A stretch of DNA of 64,000 bases from Streptomyces sp. CBMA291. Lineage in GTDB: Bacteria > Actinomycetota > Actinomycetes > Streptomycetales > Streptomycetaceae. Made by a program: the position numbers and the translations under genes. The stretch is taken from positions 1 through 64,000 of the forward strand of contig NZ_MSJP01000115.1 in NCBI RefSeq assembly GCF_014596525.1, given 5' to 3'. The notes below the pieces were generated by a model. It did not search any database and was not told the origin of the DNA. It was given only the letters and a program-made list of their open reading frames with translations. Shown one piece after another: positions 24,656 through 32,576 of this stretch. Numbering within the stretch: the first letter of the stretch is position 1; every line of letters begins with the position of its first letter.

Positions 24656-25262
24656 CGCGCCGTCCTTTCATCGCGTCGTTTCTTCGCGGGAGCCGTGCGG
24701 GAAGGGCAGGTGTGCGGGCCGGTGACGGGGCGGCCACCCTGTCACCGGCCGAACTGCGTGCCGGGGTGAGGCCGGAATGAGGCCGGGATGCGGCCGAACA
24801 CTGTGCTGGGACCGGGGCCGGGGTGCGGCTGGGTAGCCCGGAGGGGGCCGGGTGCGGCCTGAGTGAAGAGGGGAAGGAAGACGGAGGGGTCCGGGGAGGA
24901 CCGGCGAGGACCGGGAAGTCCTGGGGAGTCCTGGGGAGGGGAACGGGAAGGGGTTCCCTTCGAGGTTCGAAGAGATCCGAAGGAGGCCAGGTCAGGTCAG
25001 GGGTACGCCTGACGGAGACCGGAAGGATCCAAGAGGGTTCAAGAGGGTCCTAGAAGGCCCAGGAGGGTCCGGGCGAAGCCCGGGAGATCCCAGGTGGGGG
25101 CCTGGCGGGACCCCCGAAGCGGACGACGCTCATGACACCGACGGCAACGCCGACAGCGGCGACACCGGCAGCACCGGGACCGGGGCCAACACCGACACCG
25201 ACACCGGCGAGGTCAAGTCGGCTGGAGGCACGGCGGGTTGCGCCGTACGGCCCCAACCAGCC
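24656..25262. other. Gene-free spacer, low complexity
   Basis: 607 bp between the sulfatase and MFS genes. It contains purine-rich runs with repeats of GAGGGTCC, GGAGTCCTGGGGA and, near 25140-25210, ACACCGACGGC-like triplets. I see no gene, promoter or clear terminator. Confidence 0.6.
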
Positions 25263-27029
25263 TCAGACCGTGGCGAGTTCGTCCGCGATCGAGCGGAGCG
25301 CGGTCGCCGGGACCTGGCCGCCCGAGATGCCGGCGACGTCGATGAGGGACATTCCGGCGAGGAACTGGAGGAGTTCGGTGGCGAGGAGCGCGGGCAGGTG
25401 CTTGCGCAGGATCTCCCCGGCGACCGGGTCGGCGATCAGGGTGCGGACGGGTGTCCGCAGGGACAGGCGGCCGGTCGGGTAGTCCTCCGGGCGCGGCAGC
25501 GGCTCGGCGAAGGACTCGGCGCGTTCGCGCTGGGCGCGGACGAGGAGGTGTTCCTCGGTGACGGGTCCGGTCTCGGGAAGGCCGAGGCGGGCGTACTGGC
25601 TCGGCGGGGCCTCGGAGGCGCGGAGGGTGTCGACGAGGAGGGTCGCCATGCGCAGTTCGGCGGCGTCGTCGACGAGCGGGGACAGCTGGTGGGGGTCGTT
25701 CTCCAGATCGAAGAGGAGGGTGCCCTGGTGGTAGGGGTTGAGGAGGGGGCGGGCGGGGGTGCGGAGGGTCTGGATGCCCTTGGTGAAGCCGAAGGGTCCG
25801 GCGAGTTCGGCGTGGGCGAGTTCGGCGGGTGAGAAGCGGCCGCGCATATGGGTGGGCATGAGGGTGTGCTCGTACAACGGAGAGTTGTCGGTGGTGAGGG
25901 GCGCGCGCATATAGACGTACCGGCCGTCGGTGACGTTGACGTGTCCGCCGTGGGCGCCGAAGAGTCCGGCTTCGCGGACGGGGGTGTCGTCGGCGACGGG
26001 CAGCGGAGAGCCCTGCATGTCGGCGGGGCGGGCGACGCCGAAGTGGTCGAGGAGGGTGGGGGCGATGTCGATGGTCTGGACGAGGGATGCGCGCCGTTCG
26101 CCTGCGGTCCCGGGGTGGCGGGGGTCCCAGACGAAGAGGGGGAGGTGGACGAGTTCGTTGAACCAGGGCTGGACCGCCTTGGCCCACCAGCCCTTCTCGC
26201 CGAGGAGGAAGCCGTGGTCGGTGTTGACGATGAGGAGGGTGTCGTCCCAGAGCCCGTGCTCGTCCATGGCGTCGAGGACCCGGCCGAGGGAGCGGTCGCA
26301 CATGGAGAGCAGGGCGGCGTACTCGAAGCGGGCGTGGGCCACCTGGTCGTCGGTCTCGGTGACGCGGGTGTAGTCGGGCCAGTCGAAGTGCGGCCCTTCG
26401 TAGTCGTGCGGGTAGAGGTCCTTGTACCGCTGGTGGGTGAAGAAGGGCTCGTGCGGGTCGAAGGTCTCTATCTGGAGGAACCAGCGGTCGGAGTCCTTGT
26501 TGGTACGGATGAAGTCGAGGCCCGCGTCGAAGGTGAGGGTCTGCGGGTGCCGGTCCTCGGTGGCCATGTACTGGCGGTTGATCCAGTCCTGCCGGTAGCT
26601 CTCGTGGCGCATGCGGCGGAGGGACTCGGGGGTCTCGGGGTCGGCGACGTGCCCCTTCCAGGGATCACCCTCCTGGCCCCGGGAGAACTCCCAGGTGTTG
26701 TAGCGGCCGTGGTAGGTGGCGCCGCCGTCCTCCCAGTAGTGCGGGTGGTCGCTGGACAGGTGGGTGTAGACGCCGTTCTGCTTGAGCAGCTCGGGGGTGG
26801 AGTCGTCGAAGGGTTCGAGGGGACCCCAGCTGCGGTGCAGGAAGTTGTAGCGGCCGGTGTGCAGTTCGCGGCGGGCCGGCATGCAGGGCATGGAACCGGC
26901 GTAGGCGTTGTCGAAGGTGACGGCCCGCTCGGCGAGCCGGGCGAAGTTGGGGGCGTGGGTCCAGTCGGCGCCGTAGGGCGGCAGCATGTGCCGGTTGAGG
27001 CTGTCGAACATGACCATGATGGCCTTCAT
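25263..27029 (-). CDS. Type I sulfatase
   Basis: 588 aa. The alkaline-phosphatase fold starts MKAIMVMFDSLNRHM with the metal-binding Asp. Residues 49-53 are CMPAR, the CxPxR formylglycine signature (Cys form, matured by the formylglycine-generating enzyme) within SMPCMPARRELHTGR. Later metal residues are in FDPHEPFFTHQ and LIVNTDHGFLLGEKGWWAK. It hydrolyses a sulfate ester. No signal peptide, so the substrate is probably imported first. Six bases after padR; gene order padR-sulfatase-MFS-esterase suggests one catabolic unit. Confidence 0.93.
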   Translation of the reverse strand: MKAIMVMFDSLNRHMLPPYGADWTHAPNFARLAERAVTFDNAYAGSMPCMPARRELHTGRYNFLHRSWGPLEPFDDSTPELLKQNGVYTHLSSDHPHYWEDGGATYHGRYNTWEFSRGQEGDPWKGHVADPETPESLRRMRHESYRQDWINRQYMATEDRHPQTLTFDAGLDFIRTNKDSDRWFLQIETFDPHEPFFTHQRYKDLYPHDYEGPHFDWPDYTRVTETDDQVAHARFEYAALLSMCDRSLGRVLDAMDEHGLWDDTLLIVNTDHGFLLGEKGWWAKAVQPWFNELVHLPLFVWDPRHPGTAGERRASLVQTIDIAPTLLDHFGVARPADMQGSPLPVADDTPVREAGLFGAHGGHVNVTDGRYVYMRAPLTTDNSPLYEHTLMPTHMRGRFSPAELAHAELAGPFGFTKGIQTLRTPARPLLNPYHQGTLLFDLENDPHQLSPLVDDAAELRMATLLVDTLRASEAPPSQYARLGLPETGPVTEEHLLVRAQRERAESFAEPLPRPEDYPTGRLSLRTPVRTLIADPVAGEILRKHLPALLATELLQFLAGMSLIDVAGISGGQVPATALRSIADELATV

Positions 27030-27035
27030 ACGGGA

Positions 27036-27611
27036 TTACCCTTCCCTGCTCGGACGGTCTTCCAGGCGGTGCAGCATCTGCTCAAGCCAGGCGATCCACT
27101 CGTCGAGTCCATCGGCTCCTCGCTGGTGGAGCTCGTCGAAGACCTCTTGCGCGAAGGCGGTGTCCATCTCGGGGATCGGGTCCTCGAAGACGAGCGTGCG
27201 GTCGCGGTGGCGGTTGCGGGCGATGTGGTCGCGGCGGAAGGCGATCTCGGTCCGGATGAGCCGGGCGGCCGCCTCCGGGTCGAGCGGAGCGGCGAAGGCG
27301 AACCGGGCGAGGAAGTCCGGGTCGTGGTAGCGGCTGGTCGGCTGGTACGGCGACCGCACCCAGACGAGCAGGGCGTCCCGCCCGTCGGGCGTGATCCGGT
27401 ACACCTTGGCGTCGGGCCGCCCGTCGCGCGGGTCGACCTCGTACTCGGCCCAGCCGTTCCCTTCCAGACGGGCCAGGAGCCGGTAGATCTGACTGTGGTG
27501 CGCCCGGGAGCGCAGGAACTGCCCCTCGGTCTCCAGCCACCGCCCGAGATCGAACCCACTCCGGGGACGCCCGGCGAGCAGCGCGAGGAGCACGTACTCG
27601 AACTTGACCAT
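27036..27611 (-). CDS. PadR family transcriptional regulator
   Basis: 191 aa. PadR wHTH: FEYVLLALLAGRPRSGFDLGRWLETEG, SQIYRLLARLEGNGWAEYEV, GRPDAKVYRITPDGRDALLVWV. The C-terminal helical dimer domain is long (about 110-191). First gene of the sulfatase cassette; likely autorepressor acting on the dyad at 27641-27664. Confidence 0.92.
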   Translation of the reverse strand: MVKFEYVLLALLAGRPRSGFDLGRWLETEGQFLRSRAHHSQIYRLLARLEGNGWAEYEVDPRDGRPDAKVYRITPDGRDALLVWVRSPYQPTSRYHDPDFLARFAFAAPLDPEAAARLIRTEIAFRRDHIARNRHRDRTLVFEDPIPEMDTAFAQEVFDELHQRGADGLDEWIAWLEQMLHRLEDRPSREG

Positions 27612-27640
27612 GACGAGCCGCCTTGCCTATGTGCACTTTC

Positions 27641-27664
27641 ACCTATGTCATCAGTGTTATAGGT
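27641..27664. promoter_or_regulatory. Putative PadR operator
   Basis: ACCTAT (27641-27646) and ATAGGT (27659-27664) form a dyad, with additional partial symmetry inside, 30 bp upstream of padR in a short A/T-richer spacer. Confidence 0.5.
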
Positions 27665-27753
27665 CGGGCGCGGGGCGGAGTCAATGGTTCCGGGGGTGGG
27701 GGGTTTGGGCGGAGAGGGGGGAGAACGGCCGCGCGCTGCTACGGTCGGGCGCC

Positions 27754-28257
27754 ATGAGCTGGCTTCCCGACGACTTCGTCCACCCCGTCCTGGTACCGCT
27801 GCCGGGCGGTGGTCATCATCTGCGGCCGGTCCGGGAGACGGACGCCCCGCTCGACTATCCGGCCGTGATGGGTTCGCGCGAACGGCTGTGGTCCCTCTTC
27901 GGCCCGGCCTGGGGCTGGCCTGCGGACACCATGACCTACGAGGCCGACCAGGCCGACCTTCTGCGGCACGAGAAGGAGATCGCCGCGCACCAGTCCTTCA
28001 ACTACGCGCTGTTCGACGCGGCGGAAACGGTTCTGCTCGGCTGCGTCTACATCGACCCGCCGGAGAGGGCCGGCGCGGACGGCGAGATCGCCTGGTGGGT
28101 GGTGGACGAACTGGTGGGTACCGAGGTCGAGCAGGCCTTCGACACGCTGGTGCCGCAGTGGATCGCCGCCGACTGGCCGTTCGAGCAGCCGCGCTTCCTC
28201 GGCCGTGAGATCTCCTGGCCGGACTGGCTTGCCCTGCCCCGGCATCCCGACAGGTAG
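27754..28257 (+). CDS. GNAT-like N-acetyltransferase family protein
   Basis: 167 aa, ATG. HHLRPVRETDAPLDYPAVMG at the N-terminus, LLRHEKEIAAHQSFNYALFDAAETVLLGCVYIDPPE in the middle and EIAWWVVDELVGTEVEQAF fit the GNAT strand-helix order, though the canonical acetyl-CoA loop is weak. Streptomyces has many such proteins with unknown substrates. Divergent from padR. Confidence 0.7.
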   Translation: MSWLPDDFVHPVLVPLPGGGHHLRPVRETDAPLDYPAVMGSRERLWSLFGPAWGWPADTMTYEADQADLLRHEKEIAAHQSFNYALFDAAETVLLGCVYIDPPERAGADGEIAWWVVDELVGTEVEQAFDTLVPQWIAADWPFEQPRFLGREISWPDWLALPRHPDR

Positions 28258-28427
28258 GCGGTGGTCACCCGCACTGGTCTCGAAGGCGTGGAGGCGGAGC
28301 CTTCCGGCAGTGCGGGTGATCCCCGGAGGCCGTGGTGCCGGTGGCCGTGGTGCCGGTGGCACGCTTGTTCTGCGGGGCGACGAGACCGGCGCCCTGCATC
28401 GGCCGCAGCCACCCGGTACGGAAAGGC

Positions 28428-28619
28428 TCAGACCCCCCGCGCCCCCGCGAACGCGGTGAACTCCGACCACGCCCCCCGCGCCGCCGTCAGCTCGCCCTTC
28501 GCGTGGTCCTTCGTGTCCCGGATGCGGATGGTCGCGAGGTTGACGGCGACCTCCACGCAGGCGTCGTTGGTGTTGCCGCTGTACGAGCTCTTGTGCCAGT
28601 GGGGAACTGTCTCAGTCAT
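28428..28619 (-). CDS. DUF397 domain protein
   Basis: 63 aa: WHKSSYSGNTNDACVEVAVN, IRIRDTKDHAKGELTAARGAW, FTAFAGA is the full DUF397 pattern. These small proteins pair with XRE/DUF5753 regulators in Streptomyces (BldB/WhiJ-like systems). Its start overlaps the upstream XRE stop by eight bases. Confidence 0.95.
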   Translation of the reverse strand: MTETVPHWHKSSYSGNTNDACVEVAVNLATIRIRDTKDHAKGELTAARGAWSEFTAFAGARGV

Positions 28620-29433
28620 CGTGTTCCTTCGCGATCGAACGCATCAGTTCCAGGGACGCCCGGACACCCAACGCACCCTGCTGGAGCAGATCATAGACAC
28701 GCTGAAACCGCATGACCTCTGACGGTTCCTCCGTGTACTTGCCCGTCTCGTACCCCTCCGTATACGCCCCACGCTGGCCTTTCGGAAGCGTCAGGAGAGA
28801 CACGGAACCGGCTACCGGCGCTCCCTTCATGGGAAGTACCTGGATGTTCACGTTGGGCCGCTCGCACATGGCCACCAAGTGCTCGATCTGCTCTCTCATC
28901 ACCTGGCCACCGCCCATGTCCCGACGCAGACACGCCTCGTCGAGCACGGTCACCATCCAGGGCGGATCAGGCTGGTCCAGCACCGCTTGGCGTTCCAGTC
29001 GCCGCCGTACGTATTCGCCTATCTGGGTCGCGTCGCCCGCGAGACCCGCTTCCATCGCCGCGCGTGCGTAACCGGCCGTCTGCAACAGACCCGGCACCAC
29101 GATGGAGAACTCGTGAATGGCCGTCGCGTCGAGCTGCCGTCGCATGTACGTCTGCGCGTAGTCCCGCACGTTCTGCACCGTCAGGATCTTGACCAGATCC
29201 GTCAACGTGCCGGACGGGAGGCTCAGTACGATCTCCAGCTTCTCCGCCAAGCGGCGGTCCGGCGGGTCCTCCCCCCGCTCGATCTCCGAGATCCGCGACT
29301 TGCTGCTGAACGTCTTCGTCGCCACGAGTGTCTGGGTCCACTCGCGGCCCAGCGCCAGGCGCGCCTCGCGCACCTTGTTTCCGAGGTACTGCTCGATGCT
29401 GTCCCCGGGGTCCAGCTCCTTTGCCCCTGGCAT
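28612..29433 (-). CDS. XRE regulator with DUF5753 domain
   Basis: 273 aa. N-terminal HTH (LGNKVREARLALGREWTQTLVATKTFSSKSRISEIERG). DUF5753 follows: IVVPGLLQTAGYARAAMEAGL, VRRRLERQAVLDQPDPP, VLDEACLRRDMGGGQVMREQIEHLVAMCERPNVNIQVLP, ending FQRVYDLLQQGALG. It forms a two-gene unit with the DUF397 gene; such pairs act in development and antibiotic control in known cases. Confidence 0.94.
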   Translation of the reverse strand: MPGAKELDPGDSIEQYLGNKVREARLALGREWTQTLVATKTFSSKSRISEIERGEDPPDRRLAEKLEIVLSLPSGTLTDLVKILTVQNVRDYAQTYMRRQLDATAIHEFSIVVPGLLQTAGYARAAMEAGLAGDATQIGEYVRRRLERQAVLDQPDPPWMVTVLDEACLRRDMGGGQVMREQIEHLVAMCERPNVNIQVLPMKGAPVAGSVSLLTLPKGQRGAYTEGYETGKYTEEPSEVMRFQRVYDLLQQGALGVRASLELMRSIAKEHDD

Positions 29434-29540
29434 ATGCCCCGTTCCTCACCTGCTGCTGGGAACACAACTACTGGTGAGCGTAGGTCCGTCCCCGTCATCG
29501 TGAAGTCGATCCGGAGCAGATCCATCAGAAGGAGTTCTCC

Positions 29541-29783
29541 ATGCGTCCGCCCCTCCACACACCCCCCGTCCGCCCCGTCTCCGAGCCCGAAGCCGCGCGG
29601 GTCTTCCGGGAACTCAAGGCGGCCATGGACCGCGCCGGGCTGCCCACCAGCGGGCTCTACCGGGATGTGATCCGCTCCCGTGGCGGGGACGTGCACCGGT
29701 ACGGGCTCGGGGTCGTCGGGGTCGCCGGGGCCAAGCGGCTCACCGTGATCCTGGCGTCCGACCCGGCGCGGACCGGCCGATGA
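29541..29783 (+). CDS. Small hypothetical protein (80 aa)
   Basis: ATG with AAGGAG upstream. MRPPLHTPPV then EPEAARVFRELKAAMDRAGLPTSGLYRDVIRSRGGDVHRYGLGVVGVAGAKRLTVILA. One helix and a beta hairpin are likely. It is divergent from the XRE/DUF397 pair and coupled (ATGA overlap) to the next small gene. No family named. Confidence 0.7.
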   Translation: MRPPLHTPPVRPVSEPEAARVFRELKAAMDRAGLPTSGLYRDVIRSRGGDVHRYGLGVVGVAGAKRLTVILASDPARTGR

Positions 29784-30004
29784 GGTACCGCGTCGGGGAC
29801 ATCGTCACGGACGGGCAGCGGGCGCTGACCGGGCAGGTCAGGGACGTTCACGGGAATCTGCTCAGCCTGGTCCGGCCCAGCGGGTACCTGTGGGAGGCGC
29901 CCGTCGACCAGTGCTGGGCGGCGAGCCCCGAGGAGCGCGAGGCGCTGACCCCGCGCGGAGCCCTCCGCATCATCAGTACGACGCCCGACCGGCCCTCGTA
30001 CTGA
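29780..30004 (+). CDS. Small hypothetical protein (74 aa)
   Basis: Starts within the previous stop (ATGA). RYRVGDIVTDGQRALTGQVRDVHGNLLSLVRPSGYLWEAPVDQCWAAS suggests a small beta-barrel (SH3-like) fold. Translational coupling implies joint function with the 80-aa protein. Confidence 0.7.
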   Translation: MRYRVGDIVTDGQRALTGQVRDVHGNLLSLVRPSGYLWEAPVDQCWAASPEEREALTPRGALRIISTTPDRPSY

Positions 30005-30224
30005 TACCGGCACCGGAACCGGCGTGCGTACCGGTACCCATACCCGTGCTCGTACCGTCAGGTCGGCTGGACCTCGTCGAAGACCGCGAGGGCTTGGGCC
30101 GGGTCCGGGCCGACCAGACGGTTCAAGCCGTCGAGGGTGGTCTGCGCCCGTCGGGCGGCCCTCGCCCACATCCGTTCCTCGAAGGCGGGGGCTCGACCCA
30201 ACGGGAGGGGAATGGGGGGGGCGG

Positions 30225-31133
30225 TCAGGCCTCGATGGGGTGCCAGACCGAGCGGCCGGCCTCGTCGCGGACCGTGCCGAAGGGGTGGGGGAAGTGGATG
30301 CCGAAGCCGATCGTGTCGGGTTCGGCGAGTTCGCCGACGAGGTCGCGGCGGAGGGCGGTGGCCTGCCGGTGGTCGTGGTCGATGACGTTCTCCCACAGCG
30401 GGTGGGTGATCTGGAGCGGGGTGTGGAAGGCGTCGCCGAAGGCGATCACCCGCTTCCCGCCCGCGTGGATGACATAGGCGGCGTGCCCGTGGCTGTGGCC
30501 CGGGGAGAACCTGACCCGGACGCCGGGGAAGATCTCCTCGCCGTCGGCCACCGTGCGCACCTGCGGCTCCATGGGCTTGACCAGGTCGCCCAGCGTGACC
30601 CGCTCGGCCAGGCCCGGGATCTCGTGGTCGTGACGGCCCCGCCACTCGGATTCGGTGAGCACGACGGACGCCTCGGTGAAGGGGGGCCGGTCGCCGCCGG
30701 GGGCGGGGTGCCAGGCCCACCCGGAATGGTCGGGGTGCAGATGGGTGAGGGCGACGACCTCGATGTCCTCGGGGCTGCGGCCGAGCGCGGCGAGGTTGTC
30801 CAGCATCGTGCCGCCGGTGATGACGCCCACGTGCGGCAGCGTCACCTCCGTGGGGCCCATTCCGGCGTCGATCAGCATCGCGCGCCCGTCGCGTTCCACG
30901 AGCAGCGCCCCGAGCCCGGCCACCAGGTGCCCGTCGTCGTCGAGGTACGCGGCGTGCTCCGCCCAGTACGCCTCGGTGGCCGCCGCGAGCAGGACTCGGG
31001 CGGTGAGGTTGGCCTGACCATCGGGTACGTAGGTGAGCCTGGTGTCGCCAAGGGTGAGGGTCCGGATGCCGGAGGGGGTCCGGAACCGCTCGTCCAGGGG
31101 TGATGCCGTGTCTGTCACGGGTGTGATCTCCAT
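30225..31133 (-). CDS. MBL-fold metallo-hydrolase (AHL-lactonase-like)
   Basis: 302 aa. Zinc motif LTHLHPDHSGWAW (HxHxDH), earlier MLIDAGMGP, later SPGHSHGHAAYVIHAGGKRVIAFGDAFH with the bridging Asp. The pattern is that of the quorum-quenching lactonase/MBL hydrolase group; the substrate is unknown. Divergent from a marR gene across an A/T-rich spacer, so probably its target. Confidence 0.9.
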   Translation of the reverse strand: MEITPVTDTASPLDERFRTPSGIRTLTLGDTRLTYVPDGQANLTARVLLAAATEAYWAEHAAYLDDDGHLVAGLGALLVERDGRAMLIDAGMGPTEVTLPHVGVITGGTMLDNLAALGRSPEDIEVVALTHLHPDHSGWAWHPAPGGDRPPFTEASVVLTESEWRGRHDHEIPGLAERVTLGDLVKPMEPQVRTVADGEEIFPGVRVRFSPGHSHGHAAYVIHAGGKRVIAFGDAFHTPLQITHPLWENVIDHDHRQATALRRDLVGELAEPDTIGFGIHFPHPFGTVRDEAGRSVWHPIEA

Positions 31134-31144
31134 GCGCGGTGCTC

Positions 31145-31230
31145 AGCGCCTAGTGCCTAGTGCCTGCTGTACTTACATGCTTAGTACTTACACCTTGAAA
31201 GGTTATTTACATAACTATCATGGGTTTAAG
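31145..31230. promoter_or_regulatory. Divergent MBL/MarR promoter-operator region
   Basis: A/T-rich spacer with two CTAGTGC copies (31150-31165), repeats of GTACTTACA around 31170-31195 and an inverted GTTAT-ttac-ATAAC near 31202-31215. These are candidate MarR sites. GATAAT at 31237-31242 is eight bases before the marR ATG, so marR is probably leaderless. Confidence 0.5.
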
Positions 31231-31250
31231 GGCGTTGATAATCTGGAGGC

Positions 31251-31694
31251 ATGACGACATCGGGCGCGGAGACTCCAGGCCAGTGGTGGGAGCTGGCCGC
31301 GCTGGTGCACGGGCTGGACATCCACAACAACGCGCTTCTGCGGGAGCGGGCGACCAAGGTGGGGCTCACGGTCATGCAGGCTTCGACGCTGCGTGCGCTG
31401 ACCGGCCCGATGACGCTGAGTGAACTGGCCGGGCTGATGAGCTGCGAGCCGTCGAACGTCATCGTCGTGATCGACAAGCTGGAGAAGCAGGGCCTGATCG
31501 AGCGCCGCCCCCACCCCACCGACCGCCGGGCCAAGCAGCTGCACCTCACCCCCGAGGGCACCGAACGCCGAGCCAAGCTGCTGGAGACCCTGAACGAGAA
31601 GCCCTTCTCGACGGGCCTGACCGAGCAGGAGCAGGACGCACTCCGCAGCCTGCTGCGTCAGGCCATCGCCGCCGCCGGATCCGCCGAGGCGTAG
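31251..31694 (+). CDS. MarR family transcriptional regulator
   Basis: 147 aa. Winged helix: LTVMQASTLRALTGPMTLSELAGLMSCEPSNVIVVIDKLEKQGLIERRPHPTDRRAKQLHLTPEG, flanked by dimer helices. The DRR wing is intact. Probably represses the divergent MBL hydrolase and itself. Confidence 0.93.
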   Translation: MTTSGAETPGQWWELAALVHGLDIHNNALLRERATKVGLTVMQASTLRALTGPMTLSELAGLMSCEPSNVIVVIDKLEKQGLIERRPHPTDRRAKQLHLTPEGTERRAKLLETLNEKPFSTGLTEQEQDALRSLLRQAIAAAGSAEA

Positions 31695-32095
31695 GGGCGC
31701 GGGGGCACCGGAGCCACCGTCCACGGCGGGGAGGATCAGCGACGGCGATGGCCAACCGCCTTTCCATAAGGCGTCGTTGCTCACGTTCCTCCCGCACCCG
31801 CCCCGACGGCAGGCGCAGAAGGGCAGGGCTTGAGGCGCGGGGATAGAATCGACCCAGGAGAACACCACCCTTCCGGGGTCCGTGACTCTCCCGCCCCCGA
31901 CGGGCTGGGGCGGTCCTACCGCTCCGCGTCGGCATTCCTCCCGGACCGGCCCGGACATCCGGTCCGCGAGACCTCGCCGGACGGGCCGGAGCGGCTCCGA
32001 TGCCCAACTCGCCGCCGTACGTACGCACATCGGCCGCGCGGGACCCACCGCGTACGGAGAACATCCGAGTCCACACGCTCCGAAGAGGTCTCGCC
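31695..32095. other. Gene-free spacer with possible promoter for the M64 pair
   Basis: About 400 bp. A TAGAAT at 31844-31849 may be a -10 box, followed by an AGGAG, giving a leader of about 240 nt before the 154-aa protein gene. No convincing gene on either strand. Confidence 0.4.
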
Positions 32096-32560
32096 ATGAC
32101 CAACCCGCAGCAAACGGAACCCTCCCCAGCCGTACGCCTCATCTTCGAATACGAGGGCGATACCGTACGCCTCGTCTCGCAGCAATCGGTCGACACCGTC
32201 GTCAGCGACGTCGACACCGGAGAAAGCGGCATCGAAACCGACCTCAGGGCGCGCCCCGGCGACTACGTCGTGGAGACGCGGGACGGCCACGGGAACCGCC
32301 TCGCCCGCGTTCCCGCACGGGGTGCCTTCCAGGAAAGCGCCGAGGTCTTTCCCGAGGACCATACGGAGCCGATCGTCCGGATGAACGTGCCCATGCGCGG
32401 CGCCTTCACCGTGCTCGTTCCCGCGCCGCTCGATGCCGCCGAGGTCGCCGTGGTCCGCGTCGAACCTCCGGAATTCGAGGCATTGCCCGAGGAGACCGCC
32501 GGTCCGCCCGCAGGAGCGAGACGCGATCTCGACCTCGCCACCTTCCGGCTTGAGCGATAA
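32096..32560 (+). CDS. Small partner protein of M64 peptidase
   Basis: 154 aa, ATG with GAGG upstream. Strand-rich: VRLIFEYEGDTVRLVSQQSVDTVVS, GDYVVETRDGHGNRLARVP, IVRMNVPMRGAFTVLVPAPLDAAEVAVVRVEPPEF. No signal peptide. The middle suggests an immunoglobulin-like or other beta-sandwich fold. 16 bp before the M64 gene, so co-translated. It could be an inhibitor, chaperone or substrate-recognition partner (inference). Confidence 0.8.
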   Translation: MTNPQQTEPSPAVRLIFEYEGDTVRLVSQQSVDTVVSDVDTGESGIETDLRARPGDYVVETRDGHGNRLARVPARGAFQESAEVFPEDHTEPIVRMNVPMRGAFTVLVPAPLDAAEVAVVRVEPPEFEALPEETAGPPAGARRDLDLATFRLER

Positions 32561-32576
32561 GCACCAGGGGACCGCG

